From positions 42,369 through 106,368 of the forward strand of contig QCIP01000008.1 in assembly GCA_003216615.1 (NCBI GenBank): a stretch of 64,000 bases of DNA, read 5' to 3'. This DNA is from Prochlorococcus sp. AG-402-M15 (GTDB lineage: Bacteria > Cyanobacteriota > Cyanobacteriia > PCC-6307 > Cyanobiaceae). The translations under genes were made by a program, and so were the position numbers. The notes below the pieces were generated by a model. The model was not told where the DNA came from, ran no database searches, and was given only the letters and a program-made list of their open reading frames with translations. Positions 47,576 through 58,041 of the stretch are shown in pieces; positions within the stretch are counted from its first letter, which is position 1; each line of letters begins with the position of its first letter.

Positions 47576-49615
47576 ATGAATAACTATAAGCTTCAAGCTC
47601 CTTACGAACCAAACGGAGATCAACCTGAAGCTATCAAAAAATTAGTTAGAGGTGTTAATAGAGGGAAAGAGTTTCAGACTCTTTTAGGAGCTACTGGAAC
47701 TGGCAAAACATTTACTATTGCTAATGTAATTCAACAAACAGGAAGGCCAGCTCTTGTATTAGCTCACAACAAAACGTTAGCTGCTCAACTATGTAATGAA
47801 TTAAGGGAGTTTTTCCCGAAAAATGCAGTTGAGTACTTTATTTCTTATTATGATTATTATCAACCTGAAGCTTATGTCCCTGTAAGTGATACATATATAG
47901 CGAAAACCGCTTCGATTAATGAAGAAATAGATATGCTTCGGCATTCTGCAACACGCTCATTATTTGAGAGAAAAGATGTAATTGTCGTAGCCTCTATAAG
48001 TTGTATTTATGGTCTTGGAATACCAAGTGAATATTTAAAAGCTGCAGTTAAATTTGAAGTTGGAAAATCTATAAATCTACGTTCTTCTTTAAGGTCGCTT
48101 GTAGAAAATCAATACACTAGAAATGATATCGAAATTACTAGAGGTAGATTCAGACTTAAAGGTGATGTCTTAGAAATTGGTCCTGCTTATGAAGATAGAT
48201 TGATAAGAATTGAATTATTTGGAGATGAAGTCGAGGCTATTAGATATGTTGACCCTACTACTGGAGAAATACTTGAAAGTTTAGAGCAAGTTAGTGTTTA
48301 TCCAGCTAAGCATTTTGTTACTCCAAAAGAAAGACTTGAGAGTGCAATAAGTGCAATTAGAAGTGAATTAAAAACCCAACTCGATAAATTTACATACGAA
48401 GGAAAATTATTAGAGGCACAACGTCTAGAACAACGCACAAAATATGATTTAGAAATGCTAAAAGAGGTTGGTTATTGTAACGGAGTTGAGAATTACGCTC
48501 GTCATTTATCAGGAAGGGAGGAAGGTTCACCACCAGAATGTTTAATAGATTACTTTCCCAAAGATTGGTTGTTGGTAGTCGATGAGAGTCATGTAACATG
48601 TCCTCAACTTCATGCAATGTACAACGGTGATCAATCTAGAAAAAAAGTTTTAATAGATCATGGTTTTAGATTGCCAAGTGCTGCAGATAATAGACCTTTA
48701 AAATGTGAGGAGTTTTGGGAAAAATCAAAGCAGACATTATTCATAAGTGCAACTCCTGGTCAATGGGAATTAGATCAATGTGATGGTGAATTTATTGAGC
48801 AAGTTATAAGACCAACTGGGGTATTAGACCCCATAATTGATGTAAGACCTAGTGCAGGCCAAATAGAAGATTTACTATCTGAAATAAGAATTAGAGCGGA
48901 AAAGAATCAAAGAGTGCTTGTGACTACACTTACAAAGAGAATGGCTGAAGATCTAACCGATTTTTTATCTGAAAATAAAGTAAGAGTTAGATATTTGCAT
49001 TCAGAAATCCATTCAATTGAAAGAATTGAAATTATTCAAGATCTCAGAATTGGAGAATATGATGTTTTGGTAGGAGTTAATTTATTGAGAGAGGGACTAG
49101 ATCTTCCTGAAGTATCGTTAGTCGCTATTTTAGACGCTGATAAAGAAGGTTTTCTGAGGGCAGAAAGATCATTGATTCAAACAATTGGAAGAGCTGCAAG
49201 ACATGTTGAAGGTGTTGCCTTGCTTTATGCAGATAACTTCACAGATTCAATGAAAAGAGCAATATCTGAAACTGAAAGAAGAAGAACTATACAAAAAAAA
49301 TATAATCAGATCAATGGTATTACTCCAAAACCTGCAGGTAAAAAAATAGAAAATTCAATATTATCTTTTTTAGAAATTTCCAGAAAATTAGATGCTGGTG
49401 GTTTATCTAAAGATTTAATAAACATAGTTAATAACAAAACTGATGCAATTCTCAATGCCAGCGATAATGAATGTTTAATTGAAGAATTGCCTGACTTAAT
49501 ACACAAGTTAGAAATTAATATGAAAGATGCTGCAAAAGAGTTAAATTTTGAAGAGGCAGCAAATTTGAGGGATAGAATTAAAAAATTAAGACAAAAATTG
49601 TCCAGAAATAACTAA
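47576..49615 (+). CDS. uvrB: Excinuclease ABC subunit B
   Basis: 679 residues, standard length. The damage-verification helicase of nucleotide excision repair, with Walker A GATGTGKT at residues 38-45, the beta-hairpin region [12 protein letters not shown], helicase motifs [28 protein letters not shown] and QTIGRAARH, and a C-terminal UVR domain that contacts UvrC ([20 protein letters not shown]). Convergent with lysC. Confidence 0.98.
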   Translation: MNNYKLQAPYEPNGDQPEAIKKLVRGVNRGKEFQTLLGATGTGKTFTIANVIQQTGRPALVLAHNKTLAAQLCNELREFFPKNAVEYFISYYDYYQPEAYVPVSDTYIAKTASINEEIDMLRHSATRSLFERKDVIVVASISCIYGLGIPSEYLKAAVKFEVGKSINLRSSLRSLVENQYTRNDIEITRGRFRLKGDVLEIGPAYEDRLIRIELFGDEVEAIRYVDPTTGEILESLEQVSVYPAKHFVTPKERLESAISAIRSELKTQLDKFTYEGKLLEAQRLEQRTKYDLEMLKEVGYCNGVENYARHLSGREEGSPPECLIDYFPKDWLLVVDESHVTCPQLHAMYNGDQSRKKVLIDHGFRLPSAADNRPLKCEEFWEKSKQTLFISATPGQWELDQCDGEFIEQVIRPTGVLDPIIDVRPSAGQIEDLLSEIRIRAEKNQRVLVTTLTKRMAEDLTDFLSENKVRVRYLHSEIHSIERIEIIQDLRIGEYDVLVGVNLLREGLDLPEVSLVAILDADKEGFLRAERSLIQTIGRAARHVEGVALLYADNFTDSMKRAISETERRRTIQKKYNQINGITPKPAGKKIENSILSFLEISRKLDAGGLSKDLINIVNNKTDAILNASDNECLIEELPDLIHKLEINMKDAAKELNFEEAANLRDRIKKLRQKLSRNN

Positions 49616-49622
49616 AAAGAAT

Positions 49623-51383
49623 TTATTTCTCTAATTCAAAATGATTATGAATTGCATTAACTGCTTTGTCACAATCTTTTTCTAAGACAATACATGAAGT
49701 TCTAATTTCACTAGTGGCAATCATTTCAATATTGATATTTTGGTCAGCCAGTGCTCTAAAAATTTTTCCAGCTGTTCCAACCTTAAATGCCATTCCTGCT
49801 CCTACAGTGCTTACTTTGGCTATTGCAGGGCCATCTTCAATGAATGAACCGGGTAATTTAGTTGTTAAGGCTTCAAAAACTAAGTTAGCTTTTTTTCTAT
49901 CTTGCTTATTCATGGTAAGACTAATATCCTTAGTTTTTGAAGAAGAAATTCTTTCAGATTGCACTATAGTATCGAAAAGTAAATTATTTTCAGCTAATGC
50001 TAAGCATATAGATGCTGCTACACCTGGACGATCAGGCAGTTTTCGAAAACTTACTTGAACTTGGTTTTTATCTAATGCAATTCCTCTTACTTCAGGTTGA
50101 TCTTGTTTTTCGTTGATTGGATTAACAAATATTTGTGTATCGGATAACTTAAATTTATCAGCAACAAATCTAATAGCTTTTGGTATATTATTAATTTCAA
50201 TTACGCAGCTGACTTTAATTTCACTAGTAGCTATTAACCTGACATTTATATTCGCTTGAGATAAAGTATCAAATAAATCAGCTGAAATACTTGGTCTACC
50301 CATAATGCCTGCTCCTTGAATACTTAATTTAGTCATGTTTGTTTTTAGATTATATTCTCCTCCTAATTGACTAGTTATAAGTTCACATTGTTCTGCAGTT
50401 TTTTTAACTTCTAATTCACTAACAGTAAATGTAATATCGTTATTATTTCCATCATTTGTCGCTTGTATGATTAAATCTACATTAATACTGGCTTCTGAAA
50501 GTTTTTCAAATATTTGTGCAGCAATCCCAGGCCTATCAGGAATATTTGAGAGACTGAATACTGCTTGGTTTTCTAATACTTCAAGACTATTGACTGTTTT
50601 TGTTAATTCTAAGCTTCCTCTTTTTAGCGGCAGAGGTTGGATTTGACTTTCTAGGAGGGTCCCACTTGAGTCACTTTGGCTTGATTTGACACACAATTTA
50701 ATTCCATAATTGCGAGCAATTTCTACTGCTCTTGGATGCAGAACTGAAGCACCGACACTTGCAAGCTCAAGCATTTCCTCACAGCTAATTTCATCTAAGA
50801 GTTTTGCATTAGGAACAATTCTTGGATCAGTAGTAAGAACCCCTGGAACGTCTGTATAAATTTCGCAAGTCTCAGCTCCTAAAGCTGTTGATAAAGCTAC
50901 TGCGGAAGTATCTGAACCACCTCTACCCAAAGTTGTGATTTCCATTGAACCCGTATGGCTTAATGTTGTTCCTTGAAATCCAGCCACTACAACTACAAAA
51001 CCCTGATTTATATAATTTTGGATTCTTTCTGTTTTAATATCCAGAATTCTCGCTTTCCCATGAATTGATTCAGTAATAATTCCAACCTGGCTACCGGTCA
51101 TTGAAATTGCAGGTATTCCGTATTCGTTTAATGCCATTGAGAGAAGAGCTATGGTTACTTGCTCTCCAGTTGAGAGAAGCATATCCATTTCTCTTCGATT
51201 AGGATTTTTACTAATTGATTCCGCTAAACAATTTAAATTATCTGTAGTTTGCCCCATTGCAGAGACAACTACGACAATTTCATTTCCTGCTTCTTTACTT
51301 TGACAAATGCTACTTGCAATATTTTTAATTTTTTTAATATCACCGACAGAAGTACCGCCAAATTTTTTTACTAGTAAAGCCAT
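49623..51383 (-). CDS. lysC: Aspartate kinase with four ACT domains
   Basis: 586 residues. The N-terminal kinase domain starts KKFGGTSVGD and contains TTLGRGGSDTSAVALS. Four ACT modules follow (about 260-585): FSLSNIPDRPGIAAQIFEKL, LSIQGAGIMGRPSISADLF, VSFRKLPDRPGVAASICLAL and KVSTVGAGMAFKVGTAGKIF, each a likely site for lysine or threonine feedback. The duplicated ACT pair is the cyanobacterial form and makes the protein about 180 residues longer than typical bacterial LysC. Confidence 0.95.
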   Translation of the reverse strand: MALLVKKFGGTSVGDIKKIKNIASSICQSKEAGNEIVVVVSAMGQTTDNLNCLAESISKNPNRREMDMLLSTGEQVTIALLSMALNEYGIPAISMTGSQVGIITESIHGKARILDIKTERIQNYINQGFVVVVAGFQGTTLSHTGSMEITTLGRGGSDTSAVALSTALGAETCEIYTDVPGVLTTDPRIVPNAKLLDEISCEEMLELASVGASVLHPRAVEIARNYGIKLCVKSSQSDSSGTLLESQIQPLPLKRGSLELTKTVNSLEVLENQAVFSLSNIPDRPGIAAQIFEKLSEASINVDLIIQATNDGNNNDITFTVSELEVKKTAEQCELITSQLGGEYNLKTNMTKLSIQGAGIMGRPSISADLFDTLSQANINVRLIATSEIKVSCVIEINNIPKAIRFVADKFKLSDTQIFVNPINEKQDQPEVRGIALDKNQVQVSFRKLPDRPGVAASICLALAENNLLFDTIVQSERISSSKTKDISLTMNKQDRKKANLVFEALTTKLPGSFIEDGPAIAKVSTVGAGMAFKVGTAGKIFRALADQNINIEMIATSEIRTSCIVLEKDCDKAVNAIHNHFELEK

Positions 51384-51422
51384 ATTTAAATCATAATGTA
51401 AATTCTTAAACTTATAATTTGG

Positions 51423-52424
51423 TTAACTTAAATTAATTAATTTCTCTGTAAAAACATTTATAGGATTATTACCTTGTTTTAGTAATGATTCAATATCTAA
51501 CAAGTTACTCATTAAATTCATTAAATATTCTTGAGATACATTTTTGACTTTTCTTCGAATAAAAAAAATTCTTTTTGGATTAGAAATGCCTGCAAGATTA
51601 CAAATCTTTTCTGCATTATCGTTTCCTGAATTAACTGCTAATTTTATAATTGTATGAATTCTTATTTGACTAATTAAACCTGCATTTAGTCTTAAAGCAG
51701 GTTCTCCTTTCTGCAAGGAATAATTTATTTCAATGAGGCTTTCATTAATATTTTTTTGTAAGAGAAGATCAATGATTTTGAAAATGTTGGATTGATGATC
51801 ACTAAATATTTTTTTTACATCAATACTTTTAAGAAAAAGTTGTGAATTCGAATCACTTGATACTGCAGAAAGGTATGTTTTTGCTTTGGCTAATTCATTT
51901 ATTAGTTTAAAGCTATCATTCCCAACAGAATCAATAATTAATTCAGCTGCATTTTTATCAATTTTGATATTCATTTCATTTGCTGCATCTTCTAAAAATC
52001 TTTTTTGTCCTTCATAGTCCCAGATTTCTGGTAAAGAAAATGAGTTTTCTTTGGCTAAATTATTTTTGATAAGTTTTTGTAAAAATTTAGTACTCTTTAG
52101 TCTTGAGTCTGGTTTTTTTGTATTTTGTAAAATGAAATAAGTATTTTGAGGTATATTCTCATGAATTTTTTCAAATTTAGTTCTTAGATCCTCATTTTTT
52201 GCAGTAAAAATTGGATTATTTTTCAATGTAACTATTCTATATCCATCTCCAAAAGGAGGTGTAAGAACTTCATCAAAAGCTTTATTGACTTGCTCATTAT
52301 CATCTCCATTTAAATTAGTTACGTTTATTTCTTTCCATTCTTTGGATACTTCCTTATCAATTAATTTTTGAATAAATGTATTTTGAGCATTTAGATCATT
52401 ACCCCATAATATTTGTATTGGCAT
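51423..52424 (-). CDS. holA: DNA polymerase III delta subunit
   Basis: 333 residues. Clamp-loader wrench subunit. The start MPIQILWGNDLNAQNTFIQ and the central KFLQKLIK..NLAKENSFSLPEIWD fit the HolA family. The middle region with IDKNAAELIIDSVGNDSFKLINELAK is a recognisable motif of the AAA-like domain II, and helical domain III contains LQKGEPALRLNAGLISQIR. Low overall conservation is normal for HolA. It is 39 bases upstream of lysC and divergent from cobH. Confidence 0.88.
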   Translation of the reverse strand: MPIQILWGNDLNAQNTFIQKLIDKEVSKEWKEINVTNLNGDDNEQVNKAFDEVLTPPFGDGYRIVTLKNNPIFTAKNEDLRTKFEKIHENIPQNTYFILQNTKKPDSRLKSTKFLQKLIKNNLAKENSFSLPEIWDYEGQKRFLEDAANEMNIKIDKNAAELIIDSVGNDSFKLINELAKAKTYLSAVSSDSNSQLFLKSIDVKKIFSDHQSNIFKIIDLLLQKNINESLIEINYSLQKGEPALRLNAGLISQIRIHTIIKLAVNSGNDNAEKICNLAGISNPKRIFFIRRKVKNVSQEYLMNLMSNLLDIESLLKQGNNPINVFTEKLINLS

Positions 52425-52482
52425 AATCGCTCAATAAAAATCATATATTAACTATGATTACTTCTAACACAAATTAAATTTA

Positions 52483-53106
52483 ATGGTAATAGATCATCCA
52501 ATTTTTTTGGAAAGCATTAGATTCATAAGATCTCATTTAGGAGCCAATGATCTAAATTATTTGGAAAAAAAAGTTTTAGAGAGATTAGTCCATACTTCCG
52601 GAGATTTTTCAATTCAAAATCTTGTAAATTTTAGTGAAGGTGCTTGCGAAAAGGGGCTTCAGGCACTTAAAAATGGTGCTCCGATTTTAACTGATACTGA
52701 TATGGCTGCAGCAGCAATAAAATCTATGGCAGAAAATACCACTAGGAATAAAGTATTCACGGCTGGAATGTGGTTTGAAAAAAATAATCATACAAAATTA
52801 ACTAAAACTGCATATGGCTTAAGTGAAGGTTGGAAGGAGTTATCCGCTATAAATTCTGGAAGCAAATCACCTATTGTAGTTATTGGCAGTTCGCCTACGG
52901 CTTTAACTTATTTAATTGATATTTTAGAGAATGCAAAAGATTTACCTAGTTTAATTATCGGAATGCCCGTTGGATTTATTGGAGTAGAGAAAAGCAAAAA
53001 CAAACTGATTGCTACCGATCTTCCTAGAATTGTTTTGAATTCAACTAGAGGAGGTGCTGCCATGGCAGCTGCTGCGGTTAACGCCTTGTTGAGGGAAACT
53101 ATTTAA
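52483..53106 (+). CDS. cobH: Precorrin-8X methylmutase
   Basis: 207 residues. CobH/CbiC moves the methyl group from C11 to C12 of the corrin ring in cobalamin synthesis. Characteristic sequence includes RLVHTSGDF, with the catalytic histidine, then GAPILTDTDMAAAAI and PSLIIGMPVGFIGVEKSK with NSTRGGAAMAAAAVNALL at the end. Picocyanobacteria make pseudocobalamin by this route. Isolated here, divergent from holA and convergent with mutS. Confidence 0.96.
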   Translation: MVIDHPIFLESIRFIRSHLGANDLNYLEKKVLERLVHTSGDFSIQNLVNFSEGACEKGLQALKNGAPILTDTDMAAAAIKSMAENTTRNKVFTAGMWFEKNNHTKLTKTAYGLSEGWKELSAINSGSKSPIVVIGSSPTALTYLIDILENAKDLPSLIIGMPVGFIGVEKSKNKLIATDLPRIVLNSTRGGAAMAAAAVNALLRETI

Positions 53107-53137
53107 AAAGTATTTATCTTATAAAAATGTCAAGAAT

Positions 53138-55879
53138 CTACTCAATATCATAATTTAATTTATTATTTTCTTCTAAAGAATTTAAAACTGATTTTGCTTT
53201 TTCTATAACTTCTTTTGGAACTCCTGCTAATTTAGCTGCTTCTATACCGTAGCTTTTGTTTGAGCCCCCTTTTACAATCCTGTGACTGAAAATAAGCTGA
53301 TCGTTATTTTGTTCTACTAAAACTTGAAAATTTTGTATATTCTTATTTGAATTTTTTAAATAATTTAACTCATGATAGTGCGTAGCAAAAATAGTATTAC
53401 ATTGAATTTTTTTTGCAAGATATTCACTTACTGACCAAGCTATTGAAAGTCCATCAAAAGTAGATGTTCCTCTACCTATCTCATCAAGTAAAACTAGTGA
53501 GCTAGAAGTTGCTTGATTTAGAATTGATGCAGTTTCAGACATTTCTACCATAAATGTTGATTGTCCAGATGATTGATCATCAACCGCCCCAATTCTTGTA
53601 AAAATCCTATCTGCAATCTTGACTTCAGCATTATTAGCAGGAACAAAGCTACCAATTTGTGCGAGAATTTGAATTAAACCAAGTTGTCTTATAAAGCAAC
53701 TTTTTCCGCTTGCATTGGGACCAGTTAATATAATTAATTTTTGATGATCCTCAAAAGAGATATCATTTGCTATAAACTTTTTACCATTTAACAATTGCTC
53801 TACAATAGGATTTCTGCCTGCGATAATTTTTGTACTATTTTTTGTCATTGAATCATTTATTGGTATTAATGAAGGTTTTATAAAATTGTTTTCTACCGAA
53901 GTAATTGATAAACCAAGCAATGCATCAAGAGATGCTATGGATTTTGCGATGGATCTTATTTGTTTTGTTTTATCAGCAACTATACTTCTTAATTCGCAGA
54001 AAATTTCATATTCTCTTGATGAGGCTCTACTTTTTATTTGAAAAATCTTATTTTCTTTATTTTTAATTTCTGAAGTGATATACCTTTCTTCATTAGTAAG
54101 TGTTTGCCTTTTGATCCAATGTTGTGGAGCTAAATTAACTTTTGACTTATTTATAGAAATGTAGTAACCAAAATTTTTATGAAATTGAATTTTTAGGTTT
54201 GAAATTTTGCTAATTTTCCTCTCTTTTAATTCCTCTTTATTTAGCCACTCAGAGTAATCATCCATTAAATTGCGTAAACCATCTAATATATTGTCAACTC
54301 CATCGTGGATCATGCCTCCTTCACTAATATTTAGAGGAGGATTTTCTATTAGTTTAAAACTTATAGTATCAGCTAATTCTAAGAGTCCTTCATCAATATT
54401 TTTTAATTGATCAGTCCAATCTGGGAGATCATATTTAAATAATTCAATTATGGATTTTAGTTTAGGCAATTTTTTCAAACCTTCAGCTATTGCAATCAAG
54501 TCTCTAGGACTTGCATGACCTGCACAAGCTCTACCTGCAAGTCTTTCCAAATCCCCCATTGCTCTAAGTAAATTTTGGGTATCTATACGTAATTGTTTAG
54601 ATTCAATAAAGTTTGTAATTATATTTTGTCTTTTATAAATTTCATTAACATTTAATAGTGGTGAATCTATCCACCTTCTTAAACACCTTGCCCCCATGCA
54701 AGTATAAGTTCTATCAATACTCCATAGCAGCGAACCTACATAATTGTTTTCTCGTTGTGTATTTTTGATTTCTAAGTTTTTTTGAGTTTGATAATCAATA
54801 ATTAATTTGTTGTGACCAAATTGAATTTGTGGAAAGTCTAATGAAATTTTTACAGAAGAATCTTTATCTAAATCTGAAGGATTAATTTTTTCTAAATAAT
54901 TTAATAAACCTCCAAGTGATCTAGTCGCATTGTTTAAATTTTTAAGTCCTATTCCTTCTAGGTTTGCAATTTGGAAATATTTTTTTATTAGATAATTTGC
55001 TTCATTAATGCCAAAATTAGTCTCTTGAGAAACAGTATATGTAATTTGACTATTTTCTTTAATTAATAAATTTCTTACTTCATTGCTTCCTACAATTATT
55101 TCTGAAGAATCTAATTTAATAATTTCATCAAATAGTTTTGACAGAGATTTACCTTCTAAAGTTATTAATTCTCCTGTGCTTACATCAGCTTTTGATATAC
55201 CCCATTCATAAGATTCATAAGAGTTTTCTTCTGATAAGTAAATAGCAGTAATCCAATTATTTTTCTTTGCTATCAACATCCCCTCTTCAATCACAGTTCC
55301 AGGAGTAATTATTCTTGTTATTCCTCGTTTAATTGGAGTCCCATAATTTCCAGAACTTTTTTCTAATTGGTCGCATAAAACTACAGAATAATTTTTTTTA
55401 ATTAAATCAGCACAGTATCTCTCCATTGCGTGATAGGGAACCCCTGCCATAGGGATCTTACCAATCTCTTTGCCAGCATCTTTACTGGTAAGCGTTATTT
55501 CTAAAAGGTTAGATATTAATACAGCGTCCTCAAAAAAACATTCAAAAAAATCTCCTAATCTATAAAGTAATAACCTATCTTTATTTTCCTCTTTTAGAGT
55601 TACATAATGCTTCATTACAGGAGTTAATTTCAGTTTTGAAACTGTTTTATAGCTATAAGATTCTTCATTGATGCAAACATTTTTGCTATTTGAAATTAAA
55701 TCTGTCTTGAATTGATTTATTAAATTAGTTGAATTTTTTCTTTGTCTAGGTCTTTTTTGCGATTCTTTTTTTAAATCTTTCCAAGATAAATCTTCTGGAA
55801 TTTTTGTTATTTCTTTTTGCTCATTATTTTCATTATCAATCGCAAATAAATTCTTTTGAATTATCGTATCTTCTTGCAT
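53138..55879 (-). CDS. mutS: DNA mismatch repair protein MutS
   Basis: 913 residues, MutS1 type. About 80 N-terminal residues precede the mismatch-binding domain, an extension longer than in E. coli MutS. The mismatch wedge motif is [11 protein letters not shown] (Phe-X-Glu). The ATPase domain has Walker [14 protein letters not shown], then [30 protein letters not shown] and FATHYHEL. No C-terminal Smr domain, so it is not MutS2. Divergent from psbZ. Confidence 0.96.
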   Translation of the reverse strand: MQEDTIIQKNLFAIDNENNEQKEITKIPEDLSWKDLKKESQKRPRQRKNSTNLINQFKTDLISNSKNVCINEESYSYKTVSKLKLTPVMKHYVTLKEENKDRLLLYRLGDFFECFFEDAVLISNLLEITLTSKDAGKEIGKIPMAGVPYHAMERYCADLIKKNYSVVLCDQLEKSSGNYGTPIKRGITRIITPGTVIEEGMLIAKKNNWITAIYLSEENSYESYEWGISKADVSTGELITLEGKSLSKLFDEIIKLDSSEIIVGSNEVRNLLIKENSQITYTVSQETNFGINEANYLIKKYFQIANLEGIGLKNLNNATRSLGGLLNYLEKINPSDLDKDSSVKISLDFPQIQFGHNKLIIDYQTQKNLEIKNTQRENNYVGSLLWSIDRTYTCMGARCLRRWIDSPLLNVNEIYKRQNIITNFIESKQLRIDTQNLLRAMGDLERLAGRACAGHASPRDLIAIAEGLKKLPKLKSIIELFKYDLPDWTDQLKNIDEGLLELADTISFKLIENPPLNISEGGMIHDGVDNILDGLRNLMDDYSEWLNKEELKERKISKISNLKIQFHKNFGYYISINKSKVNLAPQHWIKRQTLTNEERYITSEIKNKENKIFQIKSRASSREYEIFCELRSIVADKTKQIRSIAKSIASLDALLGLSITSVENNFIKPSLIPINDSMTKNSTKIIAGRNPIVEQLLNGKKFIANDISFEDHQKLIILTGPNASGKSCFIRQLGLIQILAQIGSFVPANNAEVKIADRIFTRIGAVDDQSSGQSTFMVEMSETASILNQATSSSLVLLDEIGRGTSTFDGLSIAWSVSEYLAKKIQCNTIFATHYHELNYLKNSNKNIQNFQVLVEQNNDQLIFSHRIVKGGSNKSYGIEAAKLAGVPKEVIEKAKSVLNSLEENNKLNYDIE

Positions 55880-55991
55880 ACAATTTTAAATCCTAAATAG
55901 ATATTAGATAGAAAATTTTTTTTTGCATTTAAAGTGGCTAATATATGTAAATTTTCTCTAAAAATTATCATTTTCATGAGATTATAGTATT

Positions 55992-55997
55992 TATAAT
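55992..55997 (+). promoter_or_regulatory. psbZ: Candidate -10 element for psbZ
   Basis: A perfect TATAAT lies 22 bases upstream of the psbZ ATG in the 140-base divergent gap with mutS. At a 17-base spacing the -35 position reads CATTTT, so there is no good -35 hexamer; many Prochlorococcus promoters show only a -10. Confidence 0.4.
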
Positions 55998-56019
55998 ATT
56001 TGAAACCTAAGACTGAATT

Positions 56020-56217
56020 ATGCAGGCTGTTAACTTTTTCTTCGTAAATGCTCTATTATTTGCTTCTTTAATCGCGGTAGTTGGAGTACCCGTTTTATAT
56101 GTGACTCAACCTTCTACTGAGGAAGGACAACGAGAAAGTAGGAGAAAAATTTATTCTATTGCTGCTGTTTGGGTTGTTTTGGTTTTTGTTACAGGGATAG
56201 TTTCTTCACTAGTTTGA
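56020..56217 (+). CDS. psbZ: Photosystem II protein PsbZ (Ycf9)
   Basis: 65 residues with two transmembrane helices (about 4-28 and 43-64) joined by a short polar loop (TQPSTEEGQRESRR), the shape of PsbZ. The VGVPVLYVTQP turn and the GIVSSLV end align with the family pattern. PsbZ is a small subunit of the photosystem II core, contacting CP43. Placed directly upstream of ribH (49-base gap). A TATAAT at 55992-55997 is a good -10 element 22 bases before the start codon. Confidence 0.9.
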   Translation: MQAVNFFFVNALLFASLIAVVGVPVLYVTQPSTEEGQRESRRKIYSIAAVWVVLVFVTGIVSSLV

Positions 56218-56266
56218 ACTTAATACCTTTTCGTGAGAGTCTATTAATATATAGAAGTAAAATTTA

Positions 56267-56743
56267 ATGGCTATTTTTGAGGGATCTTTTACTAATGCAT
56301 CTACTTTAAAAGTTGGGATTGTAATAGCAAGATTTAATGATTTAATTACAAATAAAATACTTTCTGGTTGTCTTGATTGTTTAAAAAGACATGGTTTAGA
56401 TACTTCTGAATTAAGCAATCAGGTAGATATAGTTTGGGTTCCTGGTTCATTCGAATTACCAATTGCAGCAAAAACTCTTATGAAAAAAAAGAGTTATGAC
56501 GTTGTAATTGCTCTTGGGGCTGTGATCCGTGGTGAAACTTCCCACTATGATGTAGTTATATCTGAGGCGAGCAAAGGTATTTCACAAGTTTCAAATGAAA
56601 ATAATGTTCCAATTATTTTTGGAGTTTTAACTACTGATACTATGCAGCAGGCTCTTGAAAGGGCAGGGATTAAAAATAATCTTGGTTGGAATTATGCTTT
56701 ACAAGCAATTGAGATGGGATCCTTAATTAAAAATTTAAATTAA
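56267..56743 (+). CDS. ribH: 6,7-dimethyl-8-ribityllumazine synthase
   Basis: 158 residues. Catalyses the penultimate step of riboflavin synthesis. Family motifs: [44 protein letters not shown] (with the catalytic histidine) and [17 protein letters not shown]. Ends 61 bases before tRNA-Gly. Confidence 0.97.
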   Translation: MAIFEGSFTNASTLKVGIVIARFNDLITNKILSGCLDCLKRHGLDTSELSNQVDIVWVPGSFELPIAAKTLMKKKSYDVVIALGAVIRGETSHYDVVISEASKGISQVSNENNVPIIFGVLTTDTMQQALERAGIKNNLGWNYALQAIEMGSLIKNLN

Positions 56744-56804
56744 TTGAAAAAGTTTAATTATTTCTATCATTGATCCCTTCTTTGAGATAAAATAAAAAAG
56801 TTAT

Positions 56805-56876
56805 GCGGATGTAGCTCAGTGGTAGAGCATCTCCTTGCCAAGGAGAATGTCGAGAGTTCGAATCTCTTCATCCGCT
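56805..56876 (+). tRNA. tRNA-Gly (anticodon GCC)
   Basis: 72 bases without CCA. Acceptor GCGGATG pairs with CATCCGC, with discriminator T. Anticodon arm TCTCC-TTGCCAA-GGAGA gives GCC. T arm GAGAG-TTCGAAT-CTCTT closes with a G-U and Watson-Crick pairs. Reads GGC and GGU codons. Confidence 0.96.
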
Positions 56877-56918
56877 TTTAATGTTTGTATCTTTTAAAGT
56901 GTTCATAGCAATATTTTT

Positions 56919-57353
56919 ATGATGACAAGAGTAATTTCTATAGAAGATTTAAGGGGATTATTCACTAAATCTTATGGTGCAAATGCACCAACTAAACAAA
57001 AATGGGCTGAATTTTATAATAAGAATGTTATTTTTAAAGACCCAACTCAGCAAACAGAAGGACTAGATTCTTACATCAAAGCTCAAGAAAAGCTGATTAA
57101 AAGATGTGATGATGTTTTTTTAGAAACTCATGCAATCTCCATAAGTGGAAATTGTGGATTCGTTGAGTGGACTATGGGTCTAAAAATTATGGGTAAAGAA
57201 TTTATTTATCCTGGAACTACTCGTTTATTATTTGGCAAAAATGGATTAATAAAAGAGCACAGAGACTATTTTGATTTTTGTGGACCAACTTTTGGACCTG
57301 TACCTATTTTAGGTCCTTTTATAAGATGGCTTTATAGTAAATTTGTATCTTGA
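56919..57353 (+). CDS. NTF2-like (SnoaL-type) small protein
   Basis: 144 residues; a second ATG at the next codon is an equally likely start. SnoaL/NTF2-like cone fold is suggested by the order helix-WAEFYNKNVIFKDPTQQTEGLDSYI, FVEWTMGLKIMGKEFIYPGTTRLLFGKNGLIKEHRDYFD. Such domains can be binding proteins or isomerases; no catalytic residues are assigned. The C-terminus (GPFIRWLYSKFVS) is amphipathic. Downstream of tRNA-Gly; function unknown. Confidence 0.7.
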   Translation: MMTRVISIEDLRGLFTKSYGANAPTKQKWAEFYNKNVIFKDPTQQTEGLDSYIKAQEKLIKRCDDVFLETHAISISGNCGFVEWTMGLKIMGKEFIYPGTTRLLFGKNGLIKEHRDYFDFCGPTFGPVPILGPFIRWLYSKFVS

Positions 57354-57411
57354 TTTTATTAATAAATTGAATTCTTCAATTATTTGATTTTAGTTTAAAT
57401 AGAAAAGTTCT

Positions 57412-57867
57412 TTATATTTCACGAATTAACAAATTTTGAGAAGTAACTTCTTTGAAATCCAATTGCGAATAAAACAATTTTTTATTCGTCGTCATTAAAT
57501 ATAATTTCTTTGTTTTTTTAATTTTTTTACAAGACAAAAGATTTTTTACAATTAATTTTCCAAAACCTTTGCCTTGGTAATTTTGATCTATAACAATATC
57601 CCAAAGCACCCCGCGATAAATGCCATCTGTTAAAGCTCTACCAAAACCAACTATTTCGTTGCCAACCCAAAGACTTACTATAACGTCACTGTTAGCAAGA
57701 CATTTTTTTAGATCATTAATTCTTCTATTTTCTGCCCAGAAAGCATTATCATCTAGTAATTTTTGTAGTTTTTTTAATCCATTGCTCGGTTTTAGATTAG
57801 GACCTAATCCAAAAAATCTTAACCCTAAAGCTCCTTTGGAGTGATGGATTAGAGATATTTCTTTCAT
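57412..57867 (-). CDS. GNAT-family acetyltransferase (cyanobacterial/plastid Ycf52-like)
   Basis: 151 residues. GNAT fold: VIVSLWVGNEIVGFGRALTDG (beta strands 3-4), VLWDIVIDQNYQGKGFGKLIVKNLL (strand 4, acetyl-CoA pyrophosphate loop QNYQGKGFGK), then YLMTTNKKLFYSQLDFKEV. It resembles the cyanobacterial GNAT and Ycf52 of red-algal plastids. Substrate unknown; related plastid enzymes acetylate proteins. Divergent from secA with a 174-base gap. Confidence 0.82.
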   Translation of the reverse strand: MKEISLIHHSKGALGLRFFGLGPNLKPSNGLKKLQKLLDDNAFWAENRRINDLKKCLANSDVIVSLWVGNEIVGFGRALTDGIYRGVLWDIVIDQNYQGKGFGKLIVKNLLSCKKIKKTKKLYLMTTNKKLFYSQLDFKEVTSQNLLIREI

Positions 57868-57998
57868 TTGTTAAAAAGGTTTAGAAAAGTTAAAGATAGT
57901 TGAGTTATCTTTCTGATTTCAATCTAAATACCCTAGTCGATCATTTCTATAAAATAAAGAGATAAAAGTTTTCTTCATTTTGTTGTAACGCACTATTT

Positions 57999-58004
57999 TA
58001 TAAT
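57999..58004 (+). promoter_or_regulatory. secA: Candidate -10 element for secA
   Basis: TATAAT lies 38 bases upstream of the secA ATG in the 174-base gap after the divergent acetyltransferase gene. No convincing -35 hexamer is present at standard spacing. The rest of the gap shows no gene or RNA that I can support. Confidence 0.4.
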
Positions 58005-58041
58005 GTTTGTAATAGGATTAATTATTTAGGGATTGTTAATT